A stretch of DNA of 64,000 nucleotides from CAZTHK01 sp964613215 (GTDB lineage: Bacteria > Krumholzibacteriota > Krumholzibacteriia > Krumholzibacteriales > CAZTHK01). Location of the stretch: assembly GCA_964613215.1 (NCBI GenBank), contig CAZTHK010000015.1, positions 1 through 64,000 on the forward strand, given 5' to 3'. Made by a program: the position numbers and the translations under genes. The notes under the pieces are model-generated. The model was given only the letters and a program-made list of their open reading frames with translations. It had not been told where the DNA came from and searched no databases. Positions 42,828 to 51,708 of this stretch are shown piece by piece; position 1 is the stretch's first letter; each line of letters begins with the position of its first letter.

Positions 42828-44666
42828 ATGAGTAAAACAAAATTCGAGAGAGTCGAAACCGGAATTCCCAGTATTGCCGCCTTCCGAATCTACGGCAAGC
42901 TCGGTTTCCACGAGAACAGGAAGGTAGAGCAGTTAACTGAGGAATGTTTCAAGAGGAATTTTGATCAGGTTATCTTTGATTTCTCGGAACTCAAATCCCT
43001 GGGTGGAGGGGTGGCCAGAATTCTCAGGAAGTTTGAAAGGGATTTCCAGGAGAAGGGTGGCAGGGTATGTTTTGTGATAACCAATGAAGTTGTATTGGAC
43101 TTCCTTCAGGATGAAGAAGGATCGGTTTCGGTATACTCCTCATTCCAGGAAGCGAAGGGGTCGCAGATTCAAGAAGATTCTGTTGAGGAGGAAACCGGAG
43201 AGCAGAAAGAGCCCGGAGATGAAGGTATAGAGGAGGAGGGTATTCCGGATGAAGAAGTGAACCGGGAGGAAAAAAAGAATGAGATTGAGGAGACAGACCA
43301 GGTTATAATGATGGCATATGATGGTAGCAGGGAGGAGGAATTGGGAGAGGATGAGGAAATGGTGAAAGGAGCAGGGGCGGGAGTAGACGAGGAAGATGAA
43401 ACCGGACAAGCAGGGAAAGAACTGTCAGAAGAATCCAATCAGATTATATCAGAAATATTTGATGAGGAGATTGATCAATCAGAAGCTGAACCCCCCGAGT
43501 GGATTGAAAAACCAACCTCTCCTTTCAAGGATTCCGGCGGGCAGGAACAGAAGGATTCCAATAAACCTGAAGATACTAATAAGAAACTGAGGCGCCGGGT
43601 TCTGGCACTCAAAACTCTTTTTTCCATCAGTTCGGATTTCAATGCCATCAAGGACAGGCGGAAACTCATCGACATATTCCTGCTGACCTCCATTGCCCAG
43701 GGAGGGGTGGAGTCGGCCGCCTTTATGCAGAGAGAGGATGATTCCTTCCAGTTGGTGTTATCCAAGGGTGTGAATGTAAACAGGCTGGAATCCATACAGA
43801 TATCAGCGGATTTTGTAGGTGACAGGTCATTGAGTCCGGATATTTCGGATATCGGGGATTTCCCTCTGGATGAAGAGGAGAAAAATTTACTCAAGGAGAC
43901 AGGGTTTGAATATATATCTCCTTTCCGGGATTCCGGCGGAGTGGCCGGGGTGGTACTTCTGGGTAAGAGGATAGCAGGGAGGAGTATGAAGAATGAAGAT
44001 TTCGAATTTATGAGGACATTGATAAATATAGCCCAGGAGGCATATGAGAATACCATCATGTTCGAAACAGAGAAGGAGAGAACCCTGGGCATAGTCAAAA
44101 CATTGATCTCCCTGATTGAGGAGAACACTCTGCTAAAGGGTTCATCCGAATTCGTGTCCCGTTATGTAGGCCTGGTGGCCAAGAGCATGGACTATCCCGA
44201 GGAACACTTCAAGGATCTGATCTATGGAACGGTACTGCGCGATATAGGGATGATTAAGATAAGTGATCTGATTCTGAGGAGCCCCCGTGAACTCACCAGG
44301 GAGGAGTGGGATATTATAAAGAAACATCCCATGGACGGCACTGAGATGTTAAGAAGGATGAAGTTCAATAAGCATGTTCTGGATATAGTAAGTGCTCATC
44401 ATGAGAGATTCAACGGGGAGGGTTATCCCAGGGGATTGAGAGGAAAAGAGATACCACTGGGAGCCAGGATAATTTCGGTGGTGGAAAGTTACGCCGCCAT
44501 GATTCACGAAAGACCCAACCGGCGTGCTCTGTCTGAGAGGGAAGCACTGGAGACTCTAAGAGAAAATTACGGGCTCAGATATGACCGGGAAGTAGTGGAG
44601 AAATTCGCCGGGATTATGGAGAAGGAAATTGCCAAGGCAGCAGGTGCCGGGAGAAGTGTTTCCTGA
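42828..44666 (+). CDS. STAS-GAF protein with degenerate HD-GYP domain
   Basis: Three modules are visible in 612 residues. A STAS domain (about 8-108) has FSELKSLGGGVARIL, where anti-sigma antagonists have a phosphorylatable Asp-Ser. A very acidic linker covers about 115-235. A GAF-like domain covers about 255-420, and an HD-GYP domain about 430-600. The HD pair is changed to RD (VLRDIGMIKI), although HHERFNGEGYPRG and the rest are kept, so phosphodiesterase activity is doubtful. The gene overlaps the next start by one base. Regulatory partner of the REC-GAF-HD-GYP protein is the likely role. Confidence 0.8.
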   Translation: MSKTKFERVETGIPSIAAFRIYGKLGFHENRKVEQLTEECFKRNFDQVIFDFSELKSLGGGVARILRKFERDFQEKGGRVCFVITNEVVLDFLQDEEGSVSVYSSFQEAKGSQIQEDSVEEETGEQKEPGDEGIEEEGIPDEEVNREEKKNEIEETDQVIMMAYDGSREEELGEDEEMVKGAGAGVDEEDETGQAGKELSEESNQIISEIFDEEIDQSEAEPPEWIEKPTSPFKDSGGQEQKDSNKPEDTNKKLRRRVLALKTLFSISSDFNAIKDRRKLIDIFLLTSIAQGGVESAAFMQREDDSFQLVLSKGVNVNRLESIQISADFVGDRSLSPDISDIGDFPLDEEEKNLLKETGFEYISPFRDSGGVAGVVLLGKRIAGRSMKNEDFEFMRTLINIAQEAYENTIMFETEKERTLGIVKTLISLIEENTLLKGSSEFVSRYVGLVAKSMDYPEEHFKDLIYGTVLRDIGMIKISDLILRSPRELTREEWDIIKKHPMDGTEMLRRMKFNKHVLDIVSAHHERFNGEGYPRGLRGKEIPLGARIISVVESYAAMIHERPNRRALSEREALETLRENYGLRYDREVVEKFAGIMEKEIAKAAGAGRSVS

Positions 44667-46228
44667 TGAAAGATCAGAAGTTCAAGGGTAATATCCTGGT
44701 GGTGGATGATGATCCAGATGTGAGGGAGATCTTTGCCGAGTCGCTTATCGATAATGGATATCACGCCGAAGTGGCCTCCAGAGGAGATGAAGCCCTCCGG
44801 AAATACCGTTTCCTCGCACCCGATCTGGTAGTACTGGATATAATGCTCCCGGACATGGACGGGTTCACTATCTGTAATAAAATCAGAGAGAGCGATATTT
44901 ACAGTGAAACACCGGTTATAATTATTTCCGCTGATGGTGTTCCCGAGTCGATGCTTAAGGGATATCAATCTGGAGCTCAGGATTATATAAAGAAACCCTT
45001 TTCACTGAAGGAAGTTCTGGCCAAGATTAATAATTTGATCGCTAATGCCCATGGGAGGAAGGGATTACGGAGGAGAAACCTTCTGCTGGAGGATGAGTTA
45101 CAGCGGGAACAGACCGATTACAAGCTTCTCAGCAGAAAATTGAAGAAAAAGGTCCTGGATATGAAGACCTTGTTTCAGCTCAGTCAGGATCTTAATCGCC
45201 TCCAGGACTCGGAGGATCTGGTTAATGTGTTTTCTCTTACCCTGATGGGACAGTTCGGGGTCGGTTCGGTGGCTGTTTTTTACAGGGCGAATGAATCAGA
45301 TGATTATCTGAGTTTCGCAGGTGGGAGGGGGGTCAAGGAGAATTTACTGCGAACTCTGAGAATCTGCGGGAACTCCGGATTATCTAAGGTTCTAATGTCA
45401 GAGGAGGAGATACTGAAACTGGATGATAAGGGTCTGCCGGAGGAAGGGCTGGAGGAGGCAAGTTTTCTGGCTGAAATGGGCTTCAAATCTATTTATCCCC
45501 TGGTGGTTAAATCAAAGCTGCTGGGTGTAGTTCTGATAGGCAGTAAAATAAACGAAAAGGATTACTCCGAATCCGATCTGGATCTGTTCCGGTCGATATG
45601 TGCCTCCGCTGCCACCGGACTGGAAAATGCCAGATTGTATGCCGAACTGCAGTCCACCTATCTTTCCACAATAAAGATTCTGGTTTCCACTATCGAGGCC
45701 AAGGATTCATACACCCGCGGACATACCGAGAGGGTGGCAAAATATGCAGTGATGCTTGCGGATGTGCTGGGCCTCTCCAAGAAGGAGAGAGAAACTGTGA
45801 ATTTCGGGGCAGTGCTTCACGATATCGGCAAACTGGGTGTTTACGAGACCATTTTGAATAAGCCGGGGGAACTCACCGATGATGAATGGTCCATTGTTCA
45901 GAGCCACCCGGAGATGGGAGCCAATATAATAAAAGATATGAAATTTCTCCGGTCCGCCTGCGACCTGGTGCGTCATCACCATGAGCGGCTGGACGGGGAT
46001 GGATATCCGGATGGTTTAAGGGGTGAGGAGATATCGCTGGGGGCACGGATTGTCGCTATTGCAGATAGTTTCGATGCCATGACCAGCGACCGCCCATACA
46101 GAAAAGCTTACACCGTGAAGGAAGCGATGAAAAAGCTGAAGCAGCAGAATGATAAGTTCGATCAGAATATAGTGGAAAAACTGGAAGAGCTGGTCAAAGG
46201 GGAAAGAATAAAGCTGGGAAATCCCTAG
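44666..46228 (+). CDS. Response regulator, REC-GAF-HD-GYP (cyclic di-GMP phosphodiesterase)
   Basis: The 520-residue protein carries a receiver domain (Asp58 in VVLDIMLPDMDG, KKPFS), a linker helix, a GAF domain (about 165-315) and an intact HD-GYP domain: HTERVAKYAVMLADVLGL, VLHDIGKLGVYETILNKP, HPEMGANII, HHHERLDGDGYPDGL. All metal and substrate residues of active c-di-GMP hydrolases are present. It shares the GAF-HD-GYP layout with the preceding degenerate protein, and the two may be duplicates. It is the last gene of the sigma-54 operon and the clearest enzymatic output. Confidence 0.9.
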   Translation: MKDQKFKGNILVVDDDPDVREIFAESLIDNGYHAEVASRGDEALRKYRFLAPDLVVLDIMLPDMDGFTICNKIRESDIYSETPVIIISADGVPESMLKGYQSGAQDYIKKPFSLKEVLAKINNLIANAHGRKGLRRRNLLLEDELQREQTDYKLLSRKLKKKVLDMKTLFQLSQDLNRLQDSEDLVNVFSLTLMGQFGVGSVAVFYRANESDDYLSFAGGRGVKENLLRTLRICGNSGLSKVLMSEEEILKLDDKGLPEEGLEEASFLAEMGFKSIYPLVVKSKLLGVVLIGSKINEKDYSESDLDLFRSICASAATGLENARLYAELQSTYLSTIKILVSTIEAKDSYTRGHTERVAKYAVMLADVLGLSKKERETVNFGAVLHDIGKLGVYETILNKPGELTDDEWSIVQSHPEMGANIIKDMKFLRSACDLVRHHHERLDGDGYPDGLRGEEISLGARIVAIADSFDAMTSDRPYRKAYTVKEAMKKLKQQNDKFDQNIVEKLEELVKGERIKLGNP

Positions 46229-46407
46229 ATAGTAAACTTCTTTCACTATTCAGTGGAAATAACGTTGACATTTCTGAAGGTTTTCCGCTGCATCAGCTTA
46301 GGGCATTTTTCATTCTGGCAGTGTTAATCCCGTTAACAGTAATATCCCCTCCCTGATGGATAAAACAGGATTTGAAATCAGCCTAATTCATTTCAAAATA
46401 ATAAATT

Positions 46408-46424
46408 AGCGTTTTAACGCTTTT
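46408..46424 (+). terminator. Weak terminator-like hairpin
   Basis: AGCGTT-TT-AACGCT followed by TTTT, about 180 bases after the end of the signalling operon. The stem is short (6 bp), so confidence is low. Otherwise the gap 46229-46614 contains a GTTAA-TCCCG-TTAAC dyad near 46325 and no gene that I can support. Confidence 0.35.
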
Positions 46425-46614
46425 GCCTGCCAGATTGGGTATTCAAATTGCTGTATGGTAGTAATGGAATTAGCGCCTGAGCCAGCGGTGACCTGAAGGG
46501 GGATTGAGCCTTTCCGGAAGCTGATGTGATGGACGGGAGGGAGGAGTGTCGGCCGGTGATGATGATGTGATGAAGGGTAGCCGCCACTCCTTTCCTTCAG
46601 TCTGGGAAATCCGG

Positions 46615-47394
46615 TTATGATGATACTCCCGGTTTCTCTTCCGTTTTGATTCCTATGATATCTACAAGATTGTTCCTGAGTCCATTTATATCCAGATTAC
46701 GTATTAACTTGCCATCTATTGCCAGTGATATTTTCTGAGTTTCTTCACTTACAATAATTACCAATGCATCTGTCTCTTCGGAAAGCCCCAGGCCGGCACG
46801 GTGCCTGGTTCCCAGGGATTTGCCGATACGGGGATTATGAGAGAGGGGCAATATTCCTCCGGCCGCAATAACCCGGTTGTTTTCGATAAAGACAGCTCCA
46901 TCATGAAGGGGGCTGGCGGGGGTAAAAATGGTTACCAGCAATTCCGGCGATACCCGGGCGTCCACGGGGGTGCCCGTTTCTATATAGTTTTTCAGCCCCA
47001 CTTCTCGTTCGATCACAATTATAGCTCCCAGCCCCTTCTGTATTAGTTGATTGCACCCCTTGACTATATCGATAACCGTACGTGGTTCCTCTACCTTCAA
47101 GAACATTCCCAGCAACCTGTTTTGACCAATCTTGGATAGTGCTCTCCGGAGCTCCGGCTGAAAGAGAATAACAAAGGCGATCACCCAGACTGTCTTGAGG
47201 CTGTTCAGTATCCAGTTCAAAGCGTTGAGATTGAGCCAGCGGGCGAAGAAGGATATGATCACCAGCAGGAACAGGCCGATAAACATCTGGACTGCCTTGG
47301 TACCCTTTACCAGCATAAACAGCTTGTAGAAGATAAAGGCAACAATTATGATATCCAGCAAATCCAGAGTGAGGTTGAAATGAAATATATTCAA
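46615..47394 (-). CDS. cdaA: Diadenylate cyclase CdaA
   Basis: CdaA makes cyclic di-AMP from two ATP. The 259-residue protein has three N-terminal membrane segments (about 12-28, 34-52, 64-80) and a DAC domain with DGA (165-167 in SPLHDGAVFI) and GTRHRA (195-200), the active-site pair. TTG start overlapping the folP stop (TTGA). In many bacteria cdaA is followed by a ybbR-domain gene and glmM; here no such gene follows. Last gene of the tilS-hpt-ftsH-folP-cdaA operon. c-di-AMP and c-di-GMP signalling therefore coexist. Confidence 0.94.
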   Translation of the reverse strand: MNIFHFNLTLDLLDIIIVAFIFYKLFMLVKGTKAVQMFIGLFLLVIISFFARWLNLNALNWILNSLKTVWVIAFVILFQPELRRALSKIGQNRLLGMFLKVEEPRTVIDIVKGCNQLIQKGLGAIIVIEREVGLKNYIETGTPVDARVSPELLVTIFTPASPLHDGAVFIENNRVIAAGGILPLSHNPRIGKSLGTRHRAGLGLSEETDALVIIVSEETQKISLAIDGKLIRNLDINGLRNNLVDIIGIKTEEKPGVSS

Positions 47395-48626
47395 TTTGTT
47401 TTCTCCCCCCTCTCAATGGATTTCCAGACATTCATAAAATCAATACTTTCTTTGATATCATGAACCCTCACCAATGATATCTCTGCCATGATACATCTTG
47501 CCAGAGCGGCTAATCCTCCCCACAGCCGCCGGCTGGTATCCCTTTCTGTGATCATACCCAGAAATGACTTCCTGGAGTAACCTGTCAGTACCGGGAACCC
47601 CAGAGTTTTGAAATCGCCGATATGGTTCAAAATTTCCAGATTGTCTTTCAATCTCTTGCCGAAACCTATTCCCGGGTCGATTATGATATTCTCTCCGGGA
47701 ATTCCGTTATTTATCATTTTCTCTGTTCTGTTTTCCAGCCAATCTACTACTTCCGGGACAGCTTCCTGATAGCGGGGGTTATCCTGCATGGTCCGGGGGT
47801 CCCCCTGCATATGCATAACCACAGCACCCGTACCGCTATCTGCTGCCAATTCAATCATATCCGGGTTCTCGAATCCGGATATATCGTTGACTATGCGGGC
47901 TCCGGCGCTGATGGCTGCCCTGGCTACCTCCGGTTTCCTGGTATCGATGGAGATGGGTATGCCGGTCCGGCTGACCAGATTCTCCACTACCGGTAAAACC
48001 CGGTCCAGTTCTTCATCAGCTTCCACCGGCCGGGCACCCGGCCTGGTTGATTCACCCCCCACATCTATAATATTGGCGCCCTGCTGGACCATCTGAATGC
48101 CCCGCTGAACGGCTTCCTGGTGGTCCAGGTACATTCCCCCGTCGCTGAAACTGTCCGGAGTTACGTTGAGTATACCCATGATAAGGGGCGGTGAATCAAG
48201 CTTAATCTGCCCCTTCCGTATCTTTATCATTCGGGGAGGATGCTGATGTATGTAAAGAAGCCTTTCAATGTATTTTCCCAGTTCCGGCAGCTTGAATGGT
48301 TGGGCTGAAAGCTTACCGGGAAGTCCAATTAGTTTTCTGAGATTTCCCAGTATGAACAGGGTGGAACTTCCGTCTTTACCGCTTATCACATCCCGGTGGA
48401 CAGCGGCATCCCCCCCCAGGGATAGCATCTGTTGTTTGATGATGTTTGCCGCCGGTGCCGAAACCCCATCCACCCTTATCATGATATTACGTGCTTTGTC
48501 ACTTATGATTTTGATCCCTTCCGGGTCTACACCGGCTTCAATCAGGTATTCTCCCGGGAATCTACCGGAAGAGAGGTGAATTAGACGTGCTTTGTAGTTC
48601 ATGATGGGATTATAATATTTCTTCAA
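47391..48626 (-). CDS. folP: Dihydropteroate synthase with N-terminal extension
   Basis: FolP joins p-aminobenzoate to the pterin precursor of folate. The catalytic TIM barrel (about residues 145-405) shows LIMGILNVTPDSFSDGG, GGESTRPGA, SIDTRKPEVA, NDISGF, IDPGIGFGK and GYSRKSF. Before it is an extra domain of about 130 residues (GEYLIEAGVDPEGIKIISDK, SLGGDAAVHRDVISG), as seen in some other anaerobes. The start may be TTG 48626 or ATG 48602. It overlaps cdaA by 4 bases. With folE at 17612 it covers two folate steps. Confidence 0.93.
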   Translation of the reverse strand: MKKYYNPIMNYKARLIHLSSGRFPGEYLIEAGVDPEGIKIISDKARNIMIRVDGVSAPAANIIKQQMLSLGGDAAVHRDVISGKDGSSTLFILGNLRKLIGLPGKLSAQPFKLPELGKYIERLLYIHQHPPRMIKIRKGQIKLDSPPLIMGILNVTPDSFSDGGMYLDHQEAVQRGIQMVQQGANIIDVGGESTRPGARPVEADEELDRVLPVVENLVSRTGIPISIDTRKPEVARAAISAGARIVNDISGFENPDMIELAADSGTGAVVMHMQGDPRTMQDNPRYQEAVPEVVDWLENRTEKMINNGIPGENIIIDPGIGFGKRLKDNLEILNHIGDFKTLGFPVLTGYSRKSFLGMITERDTSRRLWGGLAALARCIMAEISLVRVHDIKESIDFMNVWKSIERGEKTN

Positions 48627-48695
48627 AGAACCCGGCCAGCAAAAGATGACCGCAAGCAGAACCGGTAAAGTTAATTACATCGATAAATAGCCTGT

Positions 48696-50915
48696 TTATC
48701 CGGATCCATTATCTCCGGAATCTTCTCTGGCCCGGTTTCCCTCCTCTTCCTGAGGAGTCCCGCTTCTGAGATTCTTTTTTTCCGGTTCTTTCCCCTCTGG
48801 TGATGATGATTTCTCACCGGAATTATCCAGGCTGCTTTCCGGTTTGAGGATGGATTTATCATCCCGGGCAGCTTCATGGTCCTGTCCCTCTTTCCCCGGA
48901 GCTGTCTTCTCTACCTGTTCAGTCCGGGCCTCTTCACCCGGCTTTTCGGCGGCGGAATCCCCGGCTCCTTCAGCACCGGCCTCCGGCTTCTTTCCAATGA
49001 CGGGAGGAAGTTCCCCTCCATTCAGAAGTATTTTTATATCCTCGGAGGTAAGAGATTCCCTCTCCAGAAGCGTATTGGCCACAATATGTAGTTGATCTTT
49101 GTGATCTTCAAGTATCTGTTTGGCCTTATTACTGCATTCGGTTACGATACTGTTTACCTCTTCATCTATTAACTGGGCTGTTCTTTCACTGTAATCTTTC
49201 TGAACGGCTATTTCCTTGCCCAGAAAAACCTGCTCATCCCTGTCACCGTAAGCGATCGGCCCCAGCCTCTCACTCATTCCCCACTGGGTAACCATCCTCC
49301 TGACCAGTTTGGAGGAATTCTTGATATCATTCTGGGCTCCGCTGCTGATCCGGTGAAGAACCAGCTCTTCAGCTGCGCGGCCGCCCAGCGAAAGGGTAAC
49401 GAAATCGAGGCACCACTCTCTGGAGTATTCCCTTCGGTCATCCTCCGGCAGGAATGAGGTCAGACCCTCCGCCCGTCCACGCGGGATTATGGTGACCTTG
49501 TGGAGGGGGTCGGCATGTTCCAGGTATGACCCCACCACCGTATGACCCGCCTCGTGATAGGCTGTCATTCTCCGTATATCCTCTTTCATTATACGGCTCT
49601 TTCGTTCAGGACCCAGCAGGACCTTGTCCTTGGCCTCGTCGAAGTCCTCCATTTCCACCTTTTCCTTGTTGTACCTGGCGGCAAGGAGGGCTGCCTCGTT
49701 TACCATATTGGCCAGGTCGGCGCCGGACATTCCCGGAGTTCCCCGGGCCAGTACCTCCAGGTCCACTCCCCCGTCCAGAGGGATCTTCCTGGTGTGCACC
49801 TTAAGGATTCCCAGCCGCCCCTTCTTGTCCGGCATATCCACAATTATTCTCCGGTCAAATCTTCCCGGCCTCAGCAGGGCGGGGTCGAGAACATCAGGCC
49901 TGTTGGTAGCGGCCAGGAGAATAACCCCTTCATTGCTTTCGAAGCCATCCATCTCTACCAGCAGCTGATTGAGAGTCTGTTCCCGCTCGTCGTGTCCTCC
50001 CCCCAGTCCGGCTCCCCTGTGTCTGCCCACCGCATCCAACTCGTCTATGAAAAGGATGCAGGGAGCGTGCTTCTTTCCCTTTTCGAACATGTCCCGGACT
50101 CTGCTGGCGCCAACTCCCACGAACATCTCCACAAAGTCGGAGCCACTCATACTGAAAAAGGGTACTGCTGCCTCACCGGCCACAGCCCTGGCCAGCAGAG
50201 TTTTGCCGGTCCCCGGCGGCCCCAGAAGGATAACTCCCTTGGGTATTCTGCCTCCCAGCTTCTGAAACTTCTTGGGATCCCGGAGAAATTCTATTACCTC
50301 CTGCAGCTCCTCCTTCGCTTCTTCTGTGCCGGCTACATCATCGAAGGTGACCTGAGGCATATTTCCACCCATTAATTTCGCCTTGCTCTTGCCGAAGGAA
50401 AAGGCCTTATTCCCTCCCGCCTGCATCTGCCGCATCAGTATCATCCACAGTGCCAGCAGGGCAATCAGAGGGAGAGCGGTAGCCAGCGCCTTCATCCATA
50501 TATTACTCCCCGGCAGTTCACCTTCTACGCTGGCATGGGGATTGTTTTTCCAGATCTTATCCGGCAGATCCTTATCGGTTGCAGGTAGAATGACCTTGAA
50601 ATTCCGGATGGCAATTTCCTGCCCGTCTTCGGTGGGTATCATCACCTGCTTCTTGAGGATCCCGTGGACTTCCTGTTCCTTTATCTTGACACTGGAGATG
50701 TTGCTCTTCTCTATTTCGTTTATAAATTGAGAATAACTGATTTTGTATTCCTTCTTCTGGCTGGAGTTATAGAATAGAAATGCCAGAAAAAATACTATAA
50801 TAACCAGAATCCAGATTGCCATGGAACGGGAAGAATTCTGCTGTCCCGGACCCTTGGGAGGCCATTTGCGGGGGGGCATTCCCTTTTGATCCTTATTGTT
50901 CTTTTCATCAGTCAT
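48696..50915 (-). CDS. ftsH: ATP-dependent zinc metalloprotease FtsH
   Basis: Membrane-bound AAA protease that degrades damaged or regulatory proteins. The 739-residue product has two membrane helices (about 32-50 and 142-165) with a periplasmic domain between, Walker A GPPGTGKT, Walker B ILFIDELDAVGR, an SRH arginine region and the zinc site HEAGH. The C terminus is extended by about 110 acidic, low-complexity residues compared with common FtsH (about 610-650). It lies between hpt and folP in the operon, as in many bacteria. Confidence 0.96.
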   Translation of the reverse strand: MTDEKNNKDQKGMPPRKWPPKGPGQQNSSRSMAIWILVIIVFFLAFLFYNSSQKKEYKISYSQFINEIEKSNISSVKIKEQEVHGILKKQVMIPTEDGQEIAIRNFKVILPATDKDLPDKIWKNNPHASVEGELPGSNIWMKALATALPLIALLALWMILMRQMQAGGNKAFSFGKSKAKLMGGNMPQVTFDDVAGTEEAKEELQEVIEFLRDPKKFQKLGGRIPKGVILLGPPGTGKTLLARAVAGEAAVPFFSMSGSDFVEMFVGVGASRVRDMFEKGKKHAPCILFIDELDAVGRHRGAGLGGGHDEREQTLNQLLVEMDGFESNEGVILLAATNRPDVLDPALLRPGRFDRRIIVDMPDKKGRLGILKVHTRKIPLDGGVDLEVLARGTPGMSGADLANMVNEAALLAARYNKEKVEMEDFDEAKDKVLLGPERKSRIMKEDIRRMTAYHEAGHTVVGSYLEHADPLHKVTIIPRGRAEGLTSFLPEDDRREYSREWCLDFVTLSLGGRAAEELVLHRISSGAQNDIKNSSKLVRRMVTQWGMSERLGPIAYGDRDEQVFLGKEIAVQKDYSERTAQLIDEEVNSIVTECSNKAKQILEDHKDQLHIVANTLLERESLTSEDIKILLNGGELPPVIGKKPEAGAEGAGDSAAEKPGEEARTEQVEKTAPGKEGQDHEAARDDKSILKPESSLDNSGEKSSSPEGKEPEKKNLRSGTPQEEEGNRAREDSGDNGSG

Positions 50916-51002
50916 AATCTAACTTTCGGTATAATTTCAACTTCAAGATAATGAAAAAATATTAGTTTGTCCATGATGAATCCCATACGTTTTTTAAATG
51001 AA

Positions 51003-51635
51003 TTATGGTTTGCCCCTGTTAGCTTCTGCAGAGGAATTATGGATTTCCGGACTTTCCAGATCAGGCTGGTCGTCCCCGAAGGGATGGCAGTCATTAGCCC
51101 TGTTCATTTCTATTATGTAGGGGAGACCGCGGTATTTCTCCCTGAAATCAAGCCCGTAACCAACTACGAATACGTCAGGTATCTCGAATCCGGTATAATT
51201 AACCGGTACCTCTACCTGTCTTGTGGATGATTTATCCAGAAGAGCACATATTTTAAGGCTCTTAACCTCCTGACAGGAGAGGGTCTGAATCAATTTGCTG
51301 AGGGTATGACCGGTATCCACTATTTCATCCACTATAAGAACGTCACGGTTGCTTATGTTGCAGTTGAGATGATTCTTTACTTCCACATTCTTGCTTCTCT
51401 TCATACCCCTCTGATAGCTGGAAAGAGTTATAAAGTCAACCTCATGTTTTATGGTTAATCTGCGAATCAGATCCGCCGAGAATATAAAGGCTCCCTTCAG
51501 AAGGGTAATGATGACCGGGTACCTGCCGGTATAATCCCTGGAGATATCATCTGCCAGTTCACGCACCCTCTGCTGGATCTCCTCCGGAGAGATGAATAAA
51601 CCTTCACTCTTCTTTTCTTTACGGTTAAAATCCAT
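51003..51635 (-). CDS. hpt: Hypoxanthine(-guanine) phosphoribosyltransferase
   Basis: Purine salvage enzyme joining hypoxanthine or guanine to PRPP. The 210-residue protein has the PRPP loop VLIVDEIVDTGHTL, the upstream LLKGAFIFSADLIR and the base-binding FVVGYGLDFREKYRGLPYI. A C-terminal tail of about 30 polar residues exceeds the usual length of about 180. It is 73 bases after tilS and 87 before ftsH; the tilS-hpt-ftsH order is widely conserved. Confidence 0.94.
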   Translation of the reverse strand: MDFNRKEKKSEGLFISPEEIQQRVRELADDISRDYTGRYPVIITLLKGAFIFSADLIRRLTIKHEVDFITLSSYQRGMKRSKNVEVKNHLNCNISNRDVLIVDEIVDTGHTLSKLIQTLSCQEVKSLKICALLDKSSTRQVEVPVNYTGFEIPDVFVVGYGLDFREKYRGLPYIIEMNRANDCHPFGDDQPDLESPEIHNSSAEANRGKP

Positions 51636-51708
51636 TTTTCTTCTTAAGCTGATATATTAGCACACTCCTCTTGAATACTCAGCAATTATTATCTGTTACT
51701 CCGAAAAA

